NCBI GenBank assembly: GCA_964371055.1
Contig: CAYJLF010000025.1
Span: 1 to 64,000 of the forward strand
DNA: 64,000 nucleotides
Direction of reading: 5' to 3'
From: CAYJLF01 sp964371055
Lineage (GTDB): Bacteria; Eisenbacteria; RBG-16-71-46; CAIMUX01
Below, piece after piece: positions 43,080-52,213 of the stretch; position 1 is the stretch's first letter; every line of letters starts with the position of its first letter. The notes below the pieces were generated by a model. The model was not told the DNA's origin, made no database searches, and worked only from the letters and a program-made list of their open reading frames with translations. The translations under genes were made by a program, and so were the position numbers.

Positions 43080-44456
43080 ATGAAGAATCTCGTCCTCCTC
43101 CTGTTGTCGTCCCTGCCCCTGGTCCTCGCCCTCGCGCTCGTGGTCCCCTCCGCGCGCGCGGCCGAGCGCGAGATCCGGATTACCGTCTACAACAACGACC
43201 TCGCGCTGGTCAGCGATCTCCGTCCGCTGGTCCTTCCCTCCGGGCGCGGACCGGTCGAGGTCGCGGAGGTGCCGGCGCGGATCGATCCGACCTCCGTCCA
43301 TCTGCGCATCCCGGAGAGCGAGGCGCGGATCCTCGAGCAGAACTTCCAGTACGACCTCGCGGACGCGGAGCGGATCCTGCAGCGCTATCTCGACCAGCCG
43401 ATCGAGGTCATCCTCAAGGATGGCGGCGACCTGAAGTCAGGGACCCTCCTCTCGTACGATGCCGGCTCTCTGGTGCTGCGCGAGGGAAGCGGGACGGTCA
43501 GCGTCGTCTCCCGGCCCCAGGTCGTCGATCTGCGGCTCCCGAAGCTGCCGGAGGGATTGCGCACCCGCCCGACCCTCGTCTGGCTGCTGGAGGGACGCGG
43601 CGGGACCTCGCAGGCGGAGCTGACCTACCTGACCGGCGGACTCAACTGGCATGCGGAATACATCGCCGTGTCCAATGAAGCTGATACCGGGATCGACCTC
43701 TCCGCCTGGGTCTCCCTGGAGAACAACTCCGGAGCGAGCTACCCGGACGCGAAGCTCCAGCTCATCGCGGGCGACGTGCAGCGGGTGCAGCCGGCGATGC
43801 CGCCGCGGGCGCGGGTGGCGAAGGGGATGGCGGTGGAGATGATGGCCCAGGCCCCCGACTTCGCCGAGGAGACGTTCTTCGAGTACCACCTCTACACCCT
43901 CGAGCGGGCCACCACCATCGCCGACCGCGAGACCAAGCAGGTCTCTCTCTTCCCGACCGCCACGGCGCCGGTCAAGAAGATCTACGAGTACGACGGCCAG
44001 CGCGACGCCAAGAAGGTCCGCGTCATCCTCGAGACCGAGAACCGGAAGGAGCGCGGCCTGGGAATGCCCCTGCCGGCCGGTACGGTCCGGGTGTACAAGA
44101 AGGACTCCCGCGGCGATCTGCAGTTCGTCGGCGAGGATCGGATCGACCACACGCCGAAGAACGAGAAGATCCGGCTCGGCATCGGCAAGGCGTTCGACAT
44201 CGCCGCCGAGCGGAACGTCCTCGCGCAGGAACGGATCTCCGAGCGGGTCAACGAGCAGAAGATCGAGGTGAAGATCCGAAACCGCAAGGAAGAGGCGATC
44301 GAGGTCCTGGTGATCGAGCGGCTCTGGGGCGACTGGGAAGTCCGGGAGTCGAGCCACCCGCACGTCAAGAAGGACGCCTACACGGCCGAGTTCCGCCTTC
44401 CGGTGGCGGCCGACCAGGAGGCGGTGCTGACCTTCACGGTGCGCCAGAAGTTCTGA
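43080..44456 (+). CDS. Exported DUF4139-like protein
   Basis: The protein has 458 residues with a signal peptide (1-27, ending SARAA). The mature protein is beta-rich and shows the pattern of DUF4139 proteins: VYNNDLALVSDLRPLVLPSG, EYIAVSNEADTGIDLSAWVS and a C-terminal KVRVILETENRKERGLGMPL, then LPAGTVRVYKKDSRGDLQFV. GGAAAGGAG precedes the ATG. It lies 14 bases before a TonB-dependent receptor gene and is probably co-transcribed. The molecular function of the family is not established. Confidence 0.75.
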   Translation: MKNLVLLLLSSLPLVLALALVVPSARAAEREIRITVYNNDLALVSDLRPLVLPSGRGPVEVAEVPARIDPTSVHLRIPESEARILEQNFQYDLADAERILQRYLDQPIEVILKDGGDLKSGTLLSYDAGSLVLREGSGTVSVVSRPQVVDLRLPKLPEGLRTRPTLVWLLEGRGGTSQAELTYLTGGLNWHAEYIAVSNEADTGIDLSAWVSLENNSGASYPDAKLQLIAGDVQRVQPAMPPRARVAKGMAVEMMAQAPDFAEETFFEYHLYTLERATTIADRETKQVSLFPTATAPVKKIYEYDGQRDAKKVRVILETENRKERGLGMPLPAGTVRVYKKDSRGDLQFVGEDRIDHTPKNEKIRLGIGKAFDIAAERNVLAQERISERVNEQKIEVKIRNRKEEAIEVLVIERLWGDWEVRESSHPHVKKDAYTAEFRLPVAADQEAVLTFTVRQKF

Positions 44457-44470
44457 TCCGTGGAGGAAAC

Positions 44471-46756
44471 GTGTCGGTGATCGACCGGCCGACCCGGCCG
44501 TGGCCCCGTCGGTGTTGCCAGGCGTGGCCCGTCCCGTCGCTGGTCTCGTCGCTTCTCGTGGCGCTTCTCCTGTCGCTGCTTACGGTCGCCGGCCCCGCTC
44601 GCGCCGCCACGGTCAGCGGCTTCGTGCGGAGCGCGGCGACCGGAGAGGCGCTCGACTATGCCAACGTCTTCCTCCAGGGGACTTCCTACGGAGACATGAC
44701 CAACGCCAAAGGGTTCTATTCCATCCCCGGCGTGCCGGCGGGGGAGTACACCCTGGCCTTCAGCTTCATCGGCTACGCGCTGGAGACACGCCCCATCACC
44801 CTGGTCGAGGGGGAGTCGGTCCTCCTGTCGGTGGAACTCCGGCCGCAGGCCATCCAACTCGACGCGGTGGAGGTAAAGGCCGAGGGGAAGGATCCGACGA
44901 TCACTCCCAGCCGCCTGACCCTGCGCACCGGTCAGCTCTCGCAGGTGCCGCGGATCGCCGAAGCCGATCTCTTCCGCGCCGTCCAGGCTCTCCCCGGCGT
45001 CAGCACTCTGTCGGACTTCTCCAGCGGCCTCTACGTGCGGGGCGGCAGTCCGGACCAGAACCTGATCCTGCTGGATGATGTCGATGTGTATAACCCCAGC
45101 CACCTCTTCGGCTTTTTCAGCACCTTCAATGTCGATGCGGTCAAGACGGTCGACCTGCAGAAGTCCGGCTACCCCGTCCGTTACGGCGGCCGGCTCTCCT
45201 CCCTGCTCGACGTCCACAACCGGGACGGCAATCGCAAGACGTTCGAGGGGGTCGGGCGGATCGGCCTGATCAGCTCCGGCTTGACGCTGGAGGGACCGTG
45301 GCGGCGAGGCTCGTGGATGGTCTCCGGCCGGCGAACGCACCTCGAGCTCCTGGCCAAGGCCGCCGACATCGACCTCCCTTACAACTTCTACGACCTGCAC
45401 GGCAAGGTGAACCTCGACTTCCGATCGGAGGATCGCGTGGCGGTCAGCCTCTTTCGGGGGAAGGACCGCCTCGACTGGGAGGAGAGCTCGGTCGACATCC
45501 TGCTCGCCTGGGGGAACGACACCTGGAGCAGCCAGTGGACCCACATCTGGAACAGTCGGGTCTTCTCCCACTTCATCCTCGGCGGCAGCCGGTTCACCTC
45601 GGAGGCCGAGATCGCCTTCCAGGACTTCGAGTTCCGCTTCCAGAACCGGATCGACGACCTCGCCGCCAAGGGAAACCTCTCGATCAAACCGACTTCGCAT
45701 CACCTGGTCGACTTCGGCTTCGAGACCAAGCTGCTCGACTTCTCGTGGAAGCGGGAGATCGGCGAGGGGGACCGCCTGCAGTTCGGCTACGACGGAACCT
45801 ACGCCGCGCTTTACGCCCAGGACGCATGGACCGTGAGCCGCCGCTGGCGCGTGCAGCCCGGTCTGCGCCTTGATCACTACTCGGAAGGAAACCACACCCG
45901 GCTCGGGCCCCGCTGCAGCGTGAGACGGCAATGGAACGAGATGCTGGCCCTGACCGCCACCGGCGGGCGCTACTACCAGTTCCTCAATCTCGTCTCGGAG
46001 GAGGGGGCCAGTTTCGCCGACATGTGGTTCCCGGTCGACGAAACGCTCCAGCCCGGGCGGGCCGACCACTACATCGCCGGCCTCGAGCTGGGACCGTACG
46101 AGGAGTTCGATCTCTCGGTGGAGGCCTACTACAAGGACTACCGCAACCTGGTCGAGTTCAGCCGCGAGTTCACCCGGTCTTTGGTGGAGGAGGATGCCGA
46201 GCTCGGCGAGCTCTTCAATACTGGGACCGGCGAGGCCTACGGCGCCGATGTCTACCTCCGGAACCGCTGGGCCGGCTTCGACGGGTGGATCGGCTATGCC
46301 TGGGGGGTGGCGAAGCGGAAGGTCGAGCAGTTCAACCGGGGGGAGGAGTTCACTCCGGTCTACGATCGCCGTCACCAGATCACCGTCATGCAGTCGCGAC
46401 CGCTGGGAAACGGCTTCACTCTCGACCTCGCCTTCCGCTACGGCACCGGGCAGCCGACCACGCTGGCGGCGGGGCGGTACACAGTCCGGGATCTCAACGG
46501 CAACACCTACGACACGACGCTGCCCGGGCCGCTCCACGAGGGGAGGCTCCCGGCCTTCCATCGACTCGACGTCGGCGTGTCGAAGGGGTTCGATCTCGCC
46601 TCCGCCCGGGGCGAGGCCTCCCTGCAACTCATCAACCTGTACAACCGGGACAACGTCTATCTCCGGGCGTACGACCTGGAGAAAAATCCGGCGGAGTACG
46701 AGGATGTGACCATGTTGCCGTTTCTGCCCACCGTCGGCCTGACGGTCCGGTTCTGA
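44471..46756 (+). CDS. TonB-dependent outer-membrane receptor with CarboxypepD-like N-terminal domain
   Basis: The protein has 761 residues from GTG (GGAGGA upstream). After an N-terminal signal region (about 22-46), residues 47-125 form a carboxypeptidase-regulatory-like domain (VSGFVRSAATGEALDYANVF, then GVPAGEYTLAFSFIGY). The plug (about 140-240) contains LYVRGGSPDQNLILLDDVDV. A 22-strand-type barrel runs to the C-terminal Phe (VGLTVRF), as expected for BAM recognition. It imports a large nutrient or siderophore-like ligand; which one is unknown. The SusC-like N-terminal domain and the partner DUF4249 gene are an FCB-type pairing. Confidence 0.9.
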   Translation: MSVIDRPTRPWPRRCCQAWPVPSLVSSLLVALLLSLLTVAGPARAATVSGFVRSAATGEALDYANVFLQGTSYGDMTNAKGFYSIPGVPAGEYTLAFSFIGYALETRPITLVEGESVLLSVELRPQAIQLDAVEVKAEGKDPTITPSRLTLRTGQLSQVPRIAEADLFRAVQALPGVSTLSDFSSGLYVRGGSPDQNLILLDDVDVYNPSHLFGFFSTFNVDAVKTVDLQKSGYPVRYGGRLSSLLDVHNRDGNRKTFEGVGRIGLISSGLTLEGPWRRGSWMVSGRRTHLELLAKAADIDLPYNFYDLHGKVNLDFRSEDRVAVSLFRGKDRLDWEESSVDILLAWGNDTWSSQWTHIWNSRVFSHFILGGSRFTSEAEIAFQDFEFRFQNRIDDLAAKGNLSIKPTSHHLVDFGFETKLLDFSWKREIGEGDRLQFGYDGTYAALYAQDAWTVSRRWRVQPGLRLDHYSEGNHTRLGPRCSVRRQWNEMLALTATGGRYYQFLNLVSEEGASFADMWFPVDETLQPGRADHYIAGLELGPYEEFDLSVEAYYKDYRNLVEFSREFTRSLVEEDAELGELFNTGTGEAYGADVYLRNRWAGFDGWIGYAWGVAKRKVEQFNRGEEFTPVYDRRHQITVMQSRPLGNGFTLDLAFRYGTGQPTTLAAGRYTVRDLNGNTYDTTLPGPLHEGRLPAFHRLDVGVSKGFDLASARGEASLQLINLYNRDNVYLRAYDLEKNPAEYEDVTMLPFLPTVGLTVRF

Positions 46757-46764
46757 GGGGCGGG

Positions 46765-47814
46765 ATGATGCCTCGGGTGAAGCGGCTCTCCGGCTCGAGC
46801 CTCCCCTCGACTCCGGCGGGGACGATCCGTCCCGGTCGCAGGCGGCGCTTTCGGGTTCTTCTCTCTCTGGTCCTGGCGGCGCTCGCAGCCGGCTGTTCCG
46901 ATGACGCCACCGAGCCGCCGACCCGGGACGAGGTCGCCATCTTCGGCTACCTCTATATCGGCGAGACGGTCAGCGTCGAGAACGCCATCCTCGTCACCCG
47001 GGTGCGGCCGGTCGGGGAGTTCTACGACCCGGTCGAGGCGACGGTGAACGACGCCCTCGTCACGCTCCGCCGCGTAGGGGACGCAGAGCCGGAGACCTTG
47101 CGCGCGGTCGGGCCGGGATCGTACGCGGCGCCGGACTACCCGATCGAGGCGCGCGCCACCTATGATCTCTCGGTCGCGATCCCGGGGGATCGCACGCTCC
47201 ACGCGCGCACGACCACGCCGTTCGCCTTCGAAGCCGAGGGGGGACCGCCGGTCCTCCCCGACTCCGTGCCGCACACCATCCTGCAGGATGCCCACCCGGT
47301 CTACCTCGCCTGCGACGATCCGGAACAGATCGCGCTGGTCGATGTCTACTGCCGGGAGGACTGGGAGACCGCCCGCTACATCTATCCGTTCGGGGACCGC
47401 GAGGCTCCGGACGACTATGCGGAGTATGGAGGGGACAACGGCGAGCCGAGGCACATCAGCGCCTACTTCCGTCTGAACGACCTGGTGCGCGTCGGAGAAG
47501 GTGCGGACGAGCGTTTCGTCATCGACTTCTACAGCGCCATGATGGCGTTCTACGGCGCCTACGCGGTCCAGGTCTTTACCATCGACGATAACTACTACCG
47601 CTTCCTCTACCGGGATCACCCGGAAGAGGAAGGCGGCATCGTCGGCGGGATCGGCGTCTTCGGCTCGGCCTGCCGGCGATCGTGGGAGATCCGGGTCGGT
47701 CGGGCGACCTCCGGTCCCGCTCGGGGACGGCTCAAATCATCCGAAGATCCGACTCGACCTTCGGTCGGCGCGGCCGCTTTTCGAACCGCCGTTCCCCCCT
47801 GGGCGGGGAACTGA
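46765..47814 (+). CDS. DUF4249-like lipoprotein, partner of the TonB receptor
   Basis: The protein has 349 residues from ATG 46765 (ATG 46768 also possible; GAGGGG upstream). The lipobox is LAAGC with Cys about 44, so the mature protein is a lipoprotein. Residues about 55-320 follow the DUF4249 pattern: VFGYLY-type start, ATVNDALVTLRRVGDAEPET, a long domain and a final GGIGVFGSA motif. It starts 8 bases after the receptor. In Bacteroidetes DUF4249 genes commonly sit beside TonB receptors, so a ligand-capturing surface lipoprotein is likely. The last 35 residues are Arg/Ser-rich and may be unstructured. Confidence 0.75.
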   Translation: MMPRVKRLSGSSLPSTPAGTIRPGRRRRFRVLLSLVLAALAAGCSDDATEPPTRDEVAIFGYLYIGETVSVENAILVTRVRPVGEFYDPVEATVNDALVTLRRVGDAEPETLRAVGPGSYAAPDYPIEARATYDLSVAIPGDRTLHARTTTPFAFEAEGGPPVLPDSVPHTILQDAHPVYLACDDPEQIALVDVYCREDWETARYIYPFGDREAPDDYAEYGGDNGEPRHISAYFRLNDLVRVGEGADERFVIDFYSAMMAFYGAYAVQVFTIDDNYYRFLYRDHPEEEGGIVGGIGVFGSACRRSWEIRVGRATSGPARGRLKSSEDPTRPSVGAAAFRTAVPPWAGN

Positions 47815-47885
47815 ATCGAGTCCATACTCGTCTCGCCTGGCCGTGACCCACCTTGGCTCGTCTGCCCGCCACCCCGGGGGGAACC

Positions 47886-50735
47886 GTGCGACTCGGACCA
47901 TGGGCGTTCTGCATTCTGTCGGCTCTGGCGGCCGTCGGTCTGGCCGCGGGGGGCGGCCTCGCGGACCGATTCGCGGCGGCGGATTCGCTCCTGCGGCTTC
48001 GCCGGGCCGACGATGCCGCGGCCATTCTGGACTCGGTGCGCGCCTCGGCCGAGCGACGGGGAGCGCCGGGAGAGCGCCTCGCCGTCCTCCTGGAGCAGGC
48101 CCGCCTGAACGGACTCGTCGGACGGCCCAAGCCTGGCCGCGAGAGCGCCGCGAAGGCCCTCGAACTTGCATCGACTCTCCGCGACACCCTGGCGGTCTGC
48201 CGCGCCCTCCGCTGGCTCGCCGTCGCCGCGCAACACGAAGGCGCGATGCCCGAGGCGCGGATCTGCGCACAGCGACTCCTCGAGCTGGCGCGTGCCCACG
48301 GAGACCGTTTCCACGAGGGGCAGGGGCACCTCCTGACGGCCTACAGCGATCTCGTGATGGGTGACGTCCGCGCAGCCGAACCGGAGTACGAGGCGGCGAT
48401 TCCAGCCTTTGTCGAGGTCAGGAACCTGGTCTTCGAGCTGATGGCGGTCCAGGGTCTCGGTCAGATCCTGCATGGCCGCGGCGAGGTCGACGGGGCGCGC
48501 GGCTGCTTCCTCCGGGTCCTTCAGGGCAGTCGGGCACTCGCGGACCCGTTTGGGGAGGCACGCGCCCTCAATGACCTCGGCGTGCTCGAGTTTGTCTACG
48601 GTGATCCCTCGGCGGCCGAGGCGTACTATCGGCAGGCCCTCGAACTGCAGGTGGCGAACGGGGATCTGGCTCAGAGCGCGGTCGCGGCCACGAACCTGGC
48701 GATCTGCCACAGCGCCATCGGCGAATACGATGAGGCCCTCGCTCTGCTCACGGAGACGCGGAAGCGGTGCGAAGAGGCCGGCTATCGCGGGACGCAGTCG
48801 GCGGTGCTCGAGGAAATGGGGTTGGTGCGCCGCGACCAGGGGGAGTATCGGGAGGCGGCCGCGCTGTTCCGCCGGGCGGCAGATCTCGCCCGCGGGTCAT
48901 CCCCGGACCAACTGGGCCTCTGCCTGGTCGGACTGGCGGAGGTGCTCGCCTTCCAGGACAGCATCGGCGCGGGCCTGGCCACGCTCGAAGAGGGCAGCCG
49001 GACGATCCGTGGCCTCGTTACGCCGGCGACCCTCTTCGACATCGAGCGGATGCGCGGAAGCCTTCTCCTCTGGATGGATCGGCCCGCCGAGGCGCTGGTG
49101 CATCTCCGGGCGGCGGACCGCATCGGTCGGACCCTGGAGCTGAGCTTTCTCGTGGGCACACTGGCCTATGCGGGGCGTTGCCATGATCTGCTGGGATGTC
49201 CCGACAGCGCCGGCCTCGTGCTCGCACGCGCGGCCGAGGTCTGGGAGGGGGATCGCGCGCGCCCGCACGACCCCTGCTGGCGGGAACAGGTGGAGTACAA
49301 CGGGCGTCGTCTGTACAACGAGATCGCCCGTCACATCTGGAGCGGGAACGCCACGACCCTGACGGGGGAGCGTTCCGGCGCGGCCTTCGACGCTTTGCAG
49401 CGCTTCAAGGCCCGCACGCTGCGCGAGCGGATGCTTGGCGCGTTCTCCGCCCGGCCTGACACGGGGTCGGGGCCGGGAGCGACCGTCGAGGCCATCCGCG
49501 CCTCGGTCACACTGTCCGAGCTGCAGAAGCGCTGGCTCGGACCCGACGAGCTGCTGCTCGACTTCTTCCTTGGGGACGATGCGATCTACCTCTTCGGCGT
49601 CACTCGGTCGGAGTGCCGGGCCTTGCGAGTGGTCTGTGACACGAAGGAACTCCGGCGCGCGCTCCTTCGATACCGGGAGCTGGCGGCCGCGCGACCGGGA
49701 CCGCAGTTGGGTTCGAGCCCACCAGCGCAGTCGGATCCGGCCGACCTGCTGGATGCCGCCGGGCGGCGCCTGTCCACGCTCGTGCTCTCTCCGGTGGCGG
49801 ATCTCCTCGCGGCTCACTCCCGCGTCGCCTTGGTCCTCGACGGCGAGCTGAACCTGGTTCCCGTCGAGGCGTGGCCATCACCTGATGATCCGAAGGCGAG
49901 CGGTCCGCCGGAGCCTCTCTTCGTCCGGCACAGGATCACGAGAATTCCGTCGGCGACCCTGTGGCGGGACCAGCGGGCGGGAGGAGCACATCCGTCCACC
50001 GGCGCTCCGAGGCGTGAGGTGCTGGCGCTCCTCGGGCCGGAGCCTCCCGAGACCGGCCCGGGGCCGAGGGAGTCGGCCTCGGGATGGGCGGATCGGGGCA
50101 GTTCTCTCCCGGGCGCGGCGAACGAAGTCCGTTGGCTGCGGCGCTCGTTCCAGGGCGTACGTGTGCTTCCCGCGGCGGATTCCGCCCACTGGCTCGCGGC
50201 GCTCCGACGATGTGGCGTCCTCCACCTCGCTTCCCACGTACAGGTCGATGACGTGCATCCATGGCGTTCGGGACTTCCCGAGCTGCGGGCTCAGCAGATC
50301 GCGGGGCTGCGCCTCCCCGCCGGGCTGGTGTTTCTCGCCGGTTGCGAATCGGCCGGCGGGCGACTCGTGTCGGGGGAGGGAGTCCTGGGATTGACGTCGG
50401 CCTTCGTGTCGGCCAGTGTGCCGTCCGTCGTCGCGACCCTCTGGCCGGTCAGCGACCGGGCCACGAACCGGCTGGCGCGGGTCTTCTACTCCGCGCTCGC
50501 GGATGGACGCCCGGTGGGCGAAGCGCTGCGCGTGGCCCAGCAAGCGGTCCGCGCCGATCCGCGGACGCGTCACCCGTTCTACTGGGCGGGATTCGTGCTG
50601 GTCGGAGAGAATGGAACCGTGATCCCGCTTCAGCGCCGGCGGATGGGGCCGATCGCACTGGCTCTGGCGGCGGGGGCCCTGTCGCTGGGCGTGATCGGAC
50701 GGGCTTGGCGGTTGAGATCCAGCCGAGCGGCGTGA
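47886..50735 (+). CDS. Exported TPR-CHAT domain protein (caspase-fold peptidase)
   Basis: The predicted protein has 949 residues from GTG 47886 (GGGGGG upstream), which starts a signal-like hydrophobic segment (FCILSALAAVGLAAGGG); TTG 47853 is the alternative. Residues about 40-440 are TPR repeats (e.g. ALNDLGVLEFVYGDPSAAEA). The C-terminal CHAT domain (about 580-915) carries the putative catalytic His784 (LHLASH) and Cys820 (LAGCESAGG), with GEGVLGLTSAFVSASVPSVV and ATLWPVSD. A final transmembrane helix (about 922-940) would anchor it. CHAT peptidases are clan CD relatives of separase and caspases. It is followed by an ECF sigma factor and anti-sigma gene, suggesting proteolytic signalling in the envelope. 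Substrate and topology are inferred. Confidence 0.85.
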   Translation: MRLGPWAFCILSALAAVGLAAGGGLADRFAAADSLLRLRRADDAAAILDSVRASAERRGAPGERLAVLLEQARLNGLVGRPKPGRESAAKALELASTLRDTLAVCRALRWLAVAAQHEGAMPEARICAQRLLELARAHGDRFHEGQGHLLTAYSDLVMGDVRAAEPEYEAAIPAFVEVRNLVFELMAVQGLGQILHGRGEVDGARGCFLRVLQGSRALADPFGEARALNDLGVLEFVYGDPSAAEAYYRQALELQVANGDLAQSAVAATNLAICHSAIGEYDEALALLTETRKRCEEAGYRGTQSAVLEEMGLVRRDQGEYREAAALFRRAADLARGSSPDQLGLCLVGLAEVLAFQDSIGAGLATLEEGSRTIRGLVTPATLFDIERMRGSLLLWMDRPAEALVHLRAADRIGRTLELSFLVGTLAYAGRCHDLLGCPDSAGLVLARAAEVWEGDRARPHDPCWREQVEYNGRRLYNEIARHIWSGNATTLTGERSGAAFDALQRFKARTLRERMLGAFSARPDTGSGPGATVEAIRASVTLSELQKRWLGPDELLLDFFLGDDAIYLFGVTRSECRALRVVCDTKELRRALLRYRELAAARPGPQLGSSPPAQSDPADLLDAAGRRLSTLVLSPVADLLAAHSRVALVLDGELNLVPVEAWPSPDDPKASGPPEPLFVRHRITRIPSATLWRDQRAGGAHPSTGAPRREVLALLGPEPPETGPGPRESASGWADRGSSLPGAANEVRWLRRSFQGVRVLPAADSAHWLAALRRCGVLHLASHVQVDDVHPWRSGLPELRAQQIAGLRLPAGLVFLAGCESAGGRLVSGEGVLGLTSAFVSASVPSVVATLWPVSDRATNRLARVFYSALADGRPVGEALRVAQQAVRADPRTRHPFYWAGFVLVGENGTVIPLQRRRMGPIALALAAGALSLGVIGRAWRLRSSRAA

Positions 50736-50763
50736 TTCCGGCCCGGAGGATGTCTCCAACAAG

Positions 50764-51366
50764 ATGAAGGATCCGGCAACGCACAACGCGGCCGACGAAG
50801 ATCTGGTCCGGGCCTACCAGCGGGACCCGACCGGCACGGACGGACGCGCCGCCGCGGAGGCGCTCTTCGAGCGCTACTGGGAGCGTGTCTATCTCTGGTG
50901 CCACCGGAGGGCCGGCCACCATGAGACGGCGCGCGATCTCGCGCAGGACGTGCTCTTGAGCGCGTACCAGGCGCTGGTTTCGTTCGAGGGGCGGTGCCTG
51001 TACAGCTCGTGGCTCTTCACGATCATGCGGAACCGCTGCTGTCGGTCCCTGCGCCGTCCGAGCCTGCTCCGCGACGAGGAGGTCGAGGTCGATCGCCTGG
51101 CCGGGGGAGCGACTCCTGCGGACGCGTCTCTGGCGGAACAGGAGGACGAAGAGGAGGTGCTTCGGCTGATCTGCACCCACCTGAATCCGACGGAGCAGGC
51201 CGCGCTCTGGCTGCGCGTGATGGAGCGCCTGCCGGTGGAGGAGATCACCCGTCGATTGGAGATCTCCACGACGTCGGGGGCGCGCGGAGTGCTCCAGAGC
51301 GGGCGCCGGAAACTCCGGGCCGCCCTCGACCAGCGAGCACAGAGTCAGGGGGGCGAACTCCCATGA
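50764..51366 (+). CDS. ECF-type RNA polymerase sigma factor
   Basis: The protein has 200 residues. Region 2 spans about 12-95 (FERYWERVYLWCHRRAGHHE, then ARDLAQDVLLSAYQALVSFE), and region 4 spans about 135-190 (LNPTEQAALWLRVMERLPVE, then EITRRLEIS). It is followed by an anti-sigma gene overlapping by 4 bases (ATGA). The GGAGG upstream is 14 bases from the ATG; an intervening five-codon frame (50750-50767, MSPTR then stop) ends in the overlap TGA and could couple translation. It probably transcribes an envelope regulon, perhaps including the genes here. Confidence 0.9.
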   Translation: MKDPATHNAADEDLVRAYQRDPTGTDGRAAAEALFERYWERVYLWCHRRAGHHETARDLAQDVLLSAYQALVSFEGRCLYSSWLFTIMRNRCCRSLRRPSLLRDEEVEVDRLAGGATPADASLAEQEDEEEVLRLICTHLNPTEQAALWLRVMERLPVEEITRRLEISTTSGARGVLQSGRRKLRAALDQRAQSQGGELP

Positions 51367-52088
51367 GCCAGCCGTGCATCCCACCGGACGATCTCGGACG
51401 GGTCCTGGGGCTTCCCGCGGACTCGCCGGAACGCCGGCACCTCGACACGTGTCCTCGCTGCGGAGCCCTCCGCTCGACCTATCAGGAGTTCGTCGAGGAC
51501 CGCTCGGTTCCCCCAGGAGCCGATCCCCGGGAGGCCCGCGCGCACCTCCGAGCGGCGTTTCGCGAGATCGCGGGATCGAGAGGGACATCTCCTGCGCGTG
51601 CCGCCGTCACGCCCGCGGGCGCCGGCTCGAACCTCCCGGCACGACTCCGGAACCTCGTCCGCGACCTGAGCCGCGCGCGCGTTCTCGCGCCGACCGCCGC
51701 CGCCATCCTCTTCGTGGTCGGCCTGTATGCGATCCTCGAGCGGTCCCCTTCGGACACCGGGCCGGATCCGCTGCGCGGCGCCGAACGCCCGGGCCAGATC
51801 GGGGCCGGACCGATCTCCCTCCTCCCGGCCACACCCCGCGGACCGGACTGCGTAGAGTTGTCCTGGCGCTCCGTCCCCGGCGCGACCTCCTACGAGGTGG
51901 TGGTCATGGGCGACGATCTCGCCGACCTTGGGCGGCTGCCGGTCGCCGGCGACACCTGCTGCGTGGTCTGCTGGGCGGATCTCCGGCCGGCCCCGCCCCC
52001 TGGCACCCTCGTCGGCTGGCAGGTCGTCGCGCTCCGCGACGCCACGCTCGTGTCGCGTTCTCCCATCGGAGCCATCCGTCGGCCCTGA
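51363..52088 (+). CDS. Membrane zinc-type anti-sigma factor with extracytoplasmic FN3-like domain
   Basis: The protein has 241 residues. The cytoplasmic N terminus has the H-x3-C-x2-C zinc motif (His26, Cys30, Cys33, with Cys5 a possible fourth ligand) typical of anti-sigma domains. A transmembrane helix lies at 107-125. The outside part (about 150-240) looks like a fibronectin-type-III fold (CVELSWRSVPGATSYEVVVM, later LVGWQVVAL) with two adjacent Cys (near 204). It is paired with the overlapping ECF gene. Release could need cutting of the outer domain, for which the neighbouring CHAT protein is a candidate; this is an inference. Confidence 0.75.
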   Translation: MSQPCIPPDDLGRVLGLPADSPERRHLDTCPRCGALRSTYQEFVEDRSVPPGADPREARAHLRAAFREIAGSRGTSPARAAVTPAGAGSNLPARLRNLVRDLSRARVLAPTAAAILFVVGLYAILERSPSDTGPDPLRGAERPGQIGAGPISLLPATPRGPDCVELSWRSVPGATSYEVVVMGDDLADLGRLPVAGDTCCVVCWADLRPAPPPGTLVGWQVVALRDATLVSRSPIGAIRRP

Positions 52089-52152
52089 CTCTGTGAGTCT
52101 CACGGACGCGCCCTGTGATTCCTCTGGATCCCCTGACTCCAAGAGGACAAGG

Positions 52153-52173
52153 GCGGCCGTCCCGTCCGGCCGC
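52153..52173. repeat. Small hairpin between the anti-sigma and DUF6345-like genes
   Basis: Seven-base GC arms (52153-52159 and 52167-52173) enclose a seven-base loop in the 125-base gap. No T-run follows. It may be a processing or weak termination site dividing the sigma unit from the secreted pair. No clear promoter is visible in the gap. Confidence 0.25.
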
Positions 52174-52213
52174 GGCGCTCCCCACCGTGAGTGAGAGAGG
52201 AGGTTTTTCCGGG

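Noticed and set aside
47786..47814. C-terminal frameshift in the DUF4249-like protein
   Set aside because: The last 35 residues look unlike the rest of the domain, but the family motif GGIGVFGSA is complete before them and no other frame continues the domain.
47886..50735. TPR-CHAT as part of a CRISPR type III-E craspase
   Set aside because: No CRISPR array or effector gene is in the window, and this protein has an export signal, which does not fit a cytoplasmic CRISPR partner.
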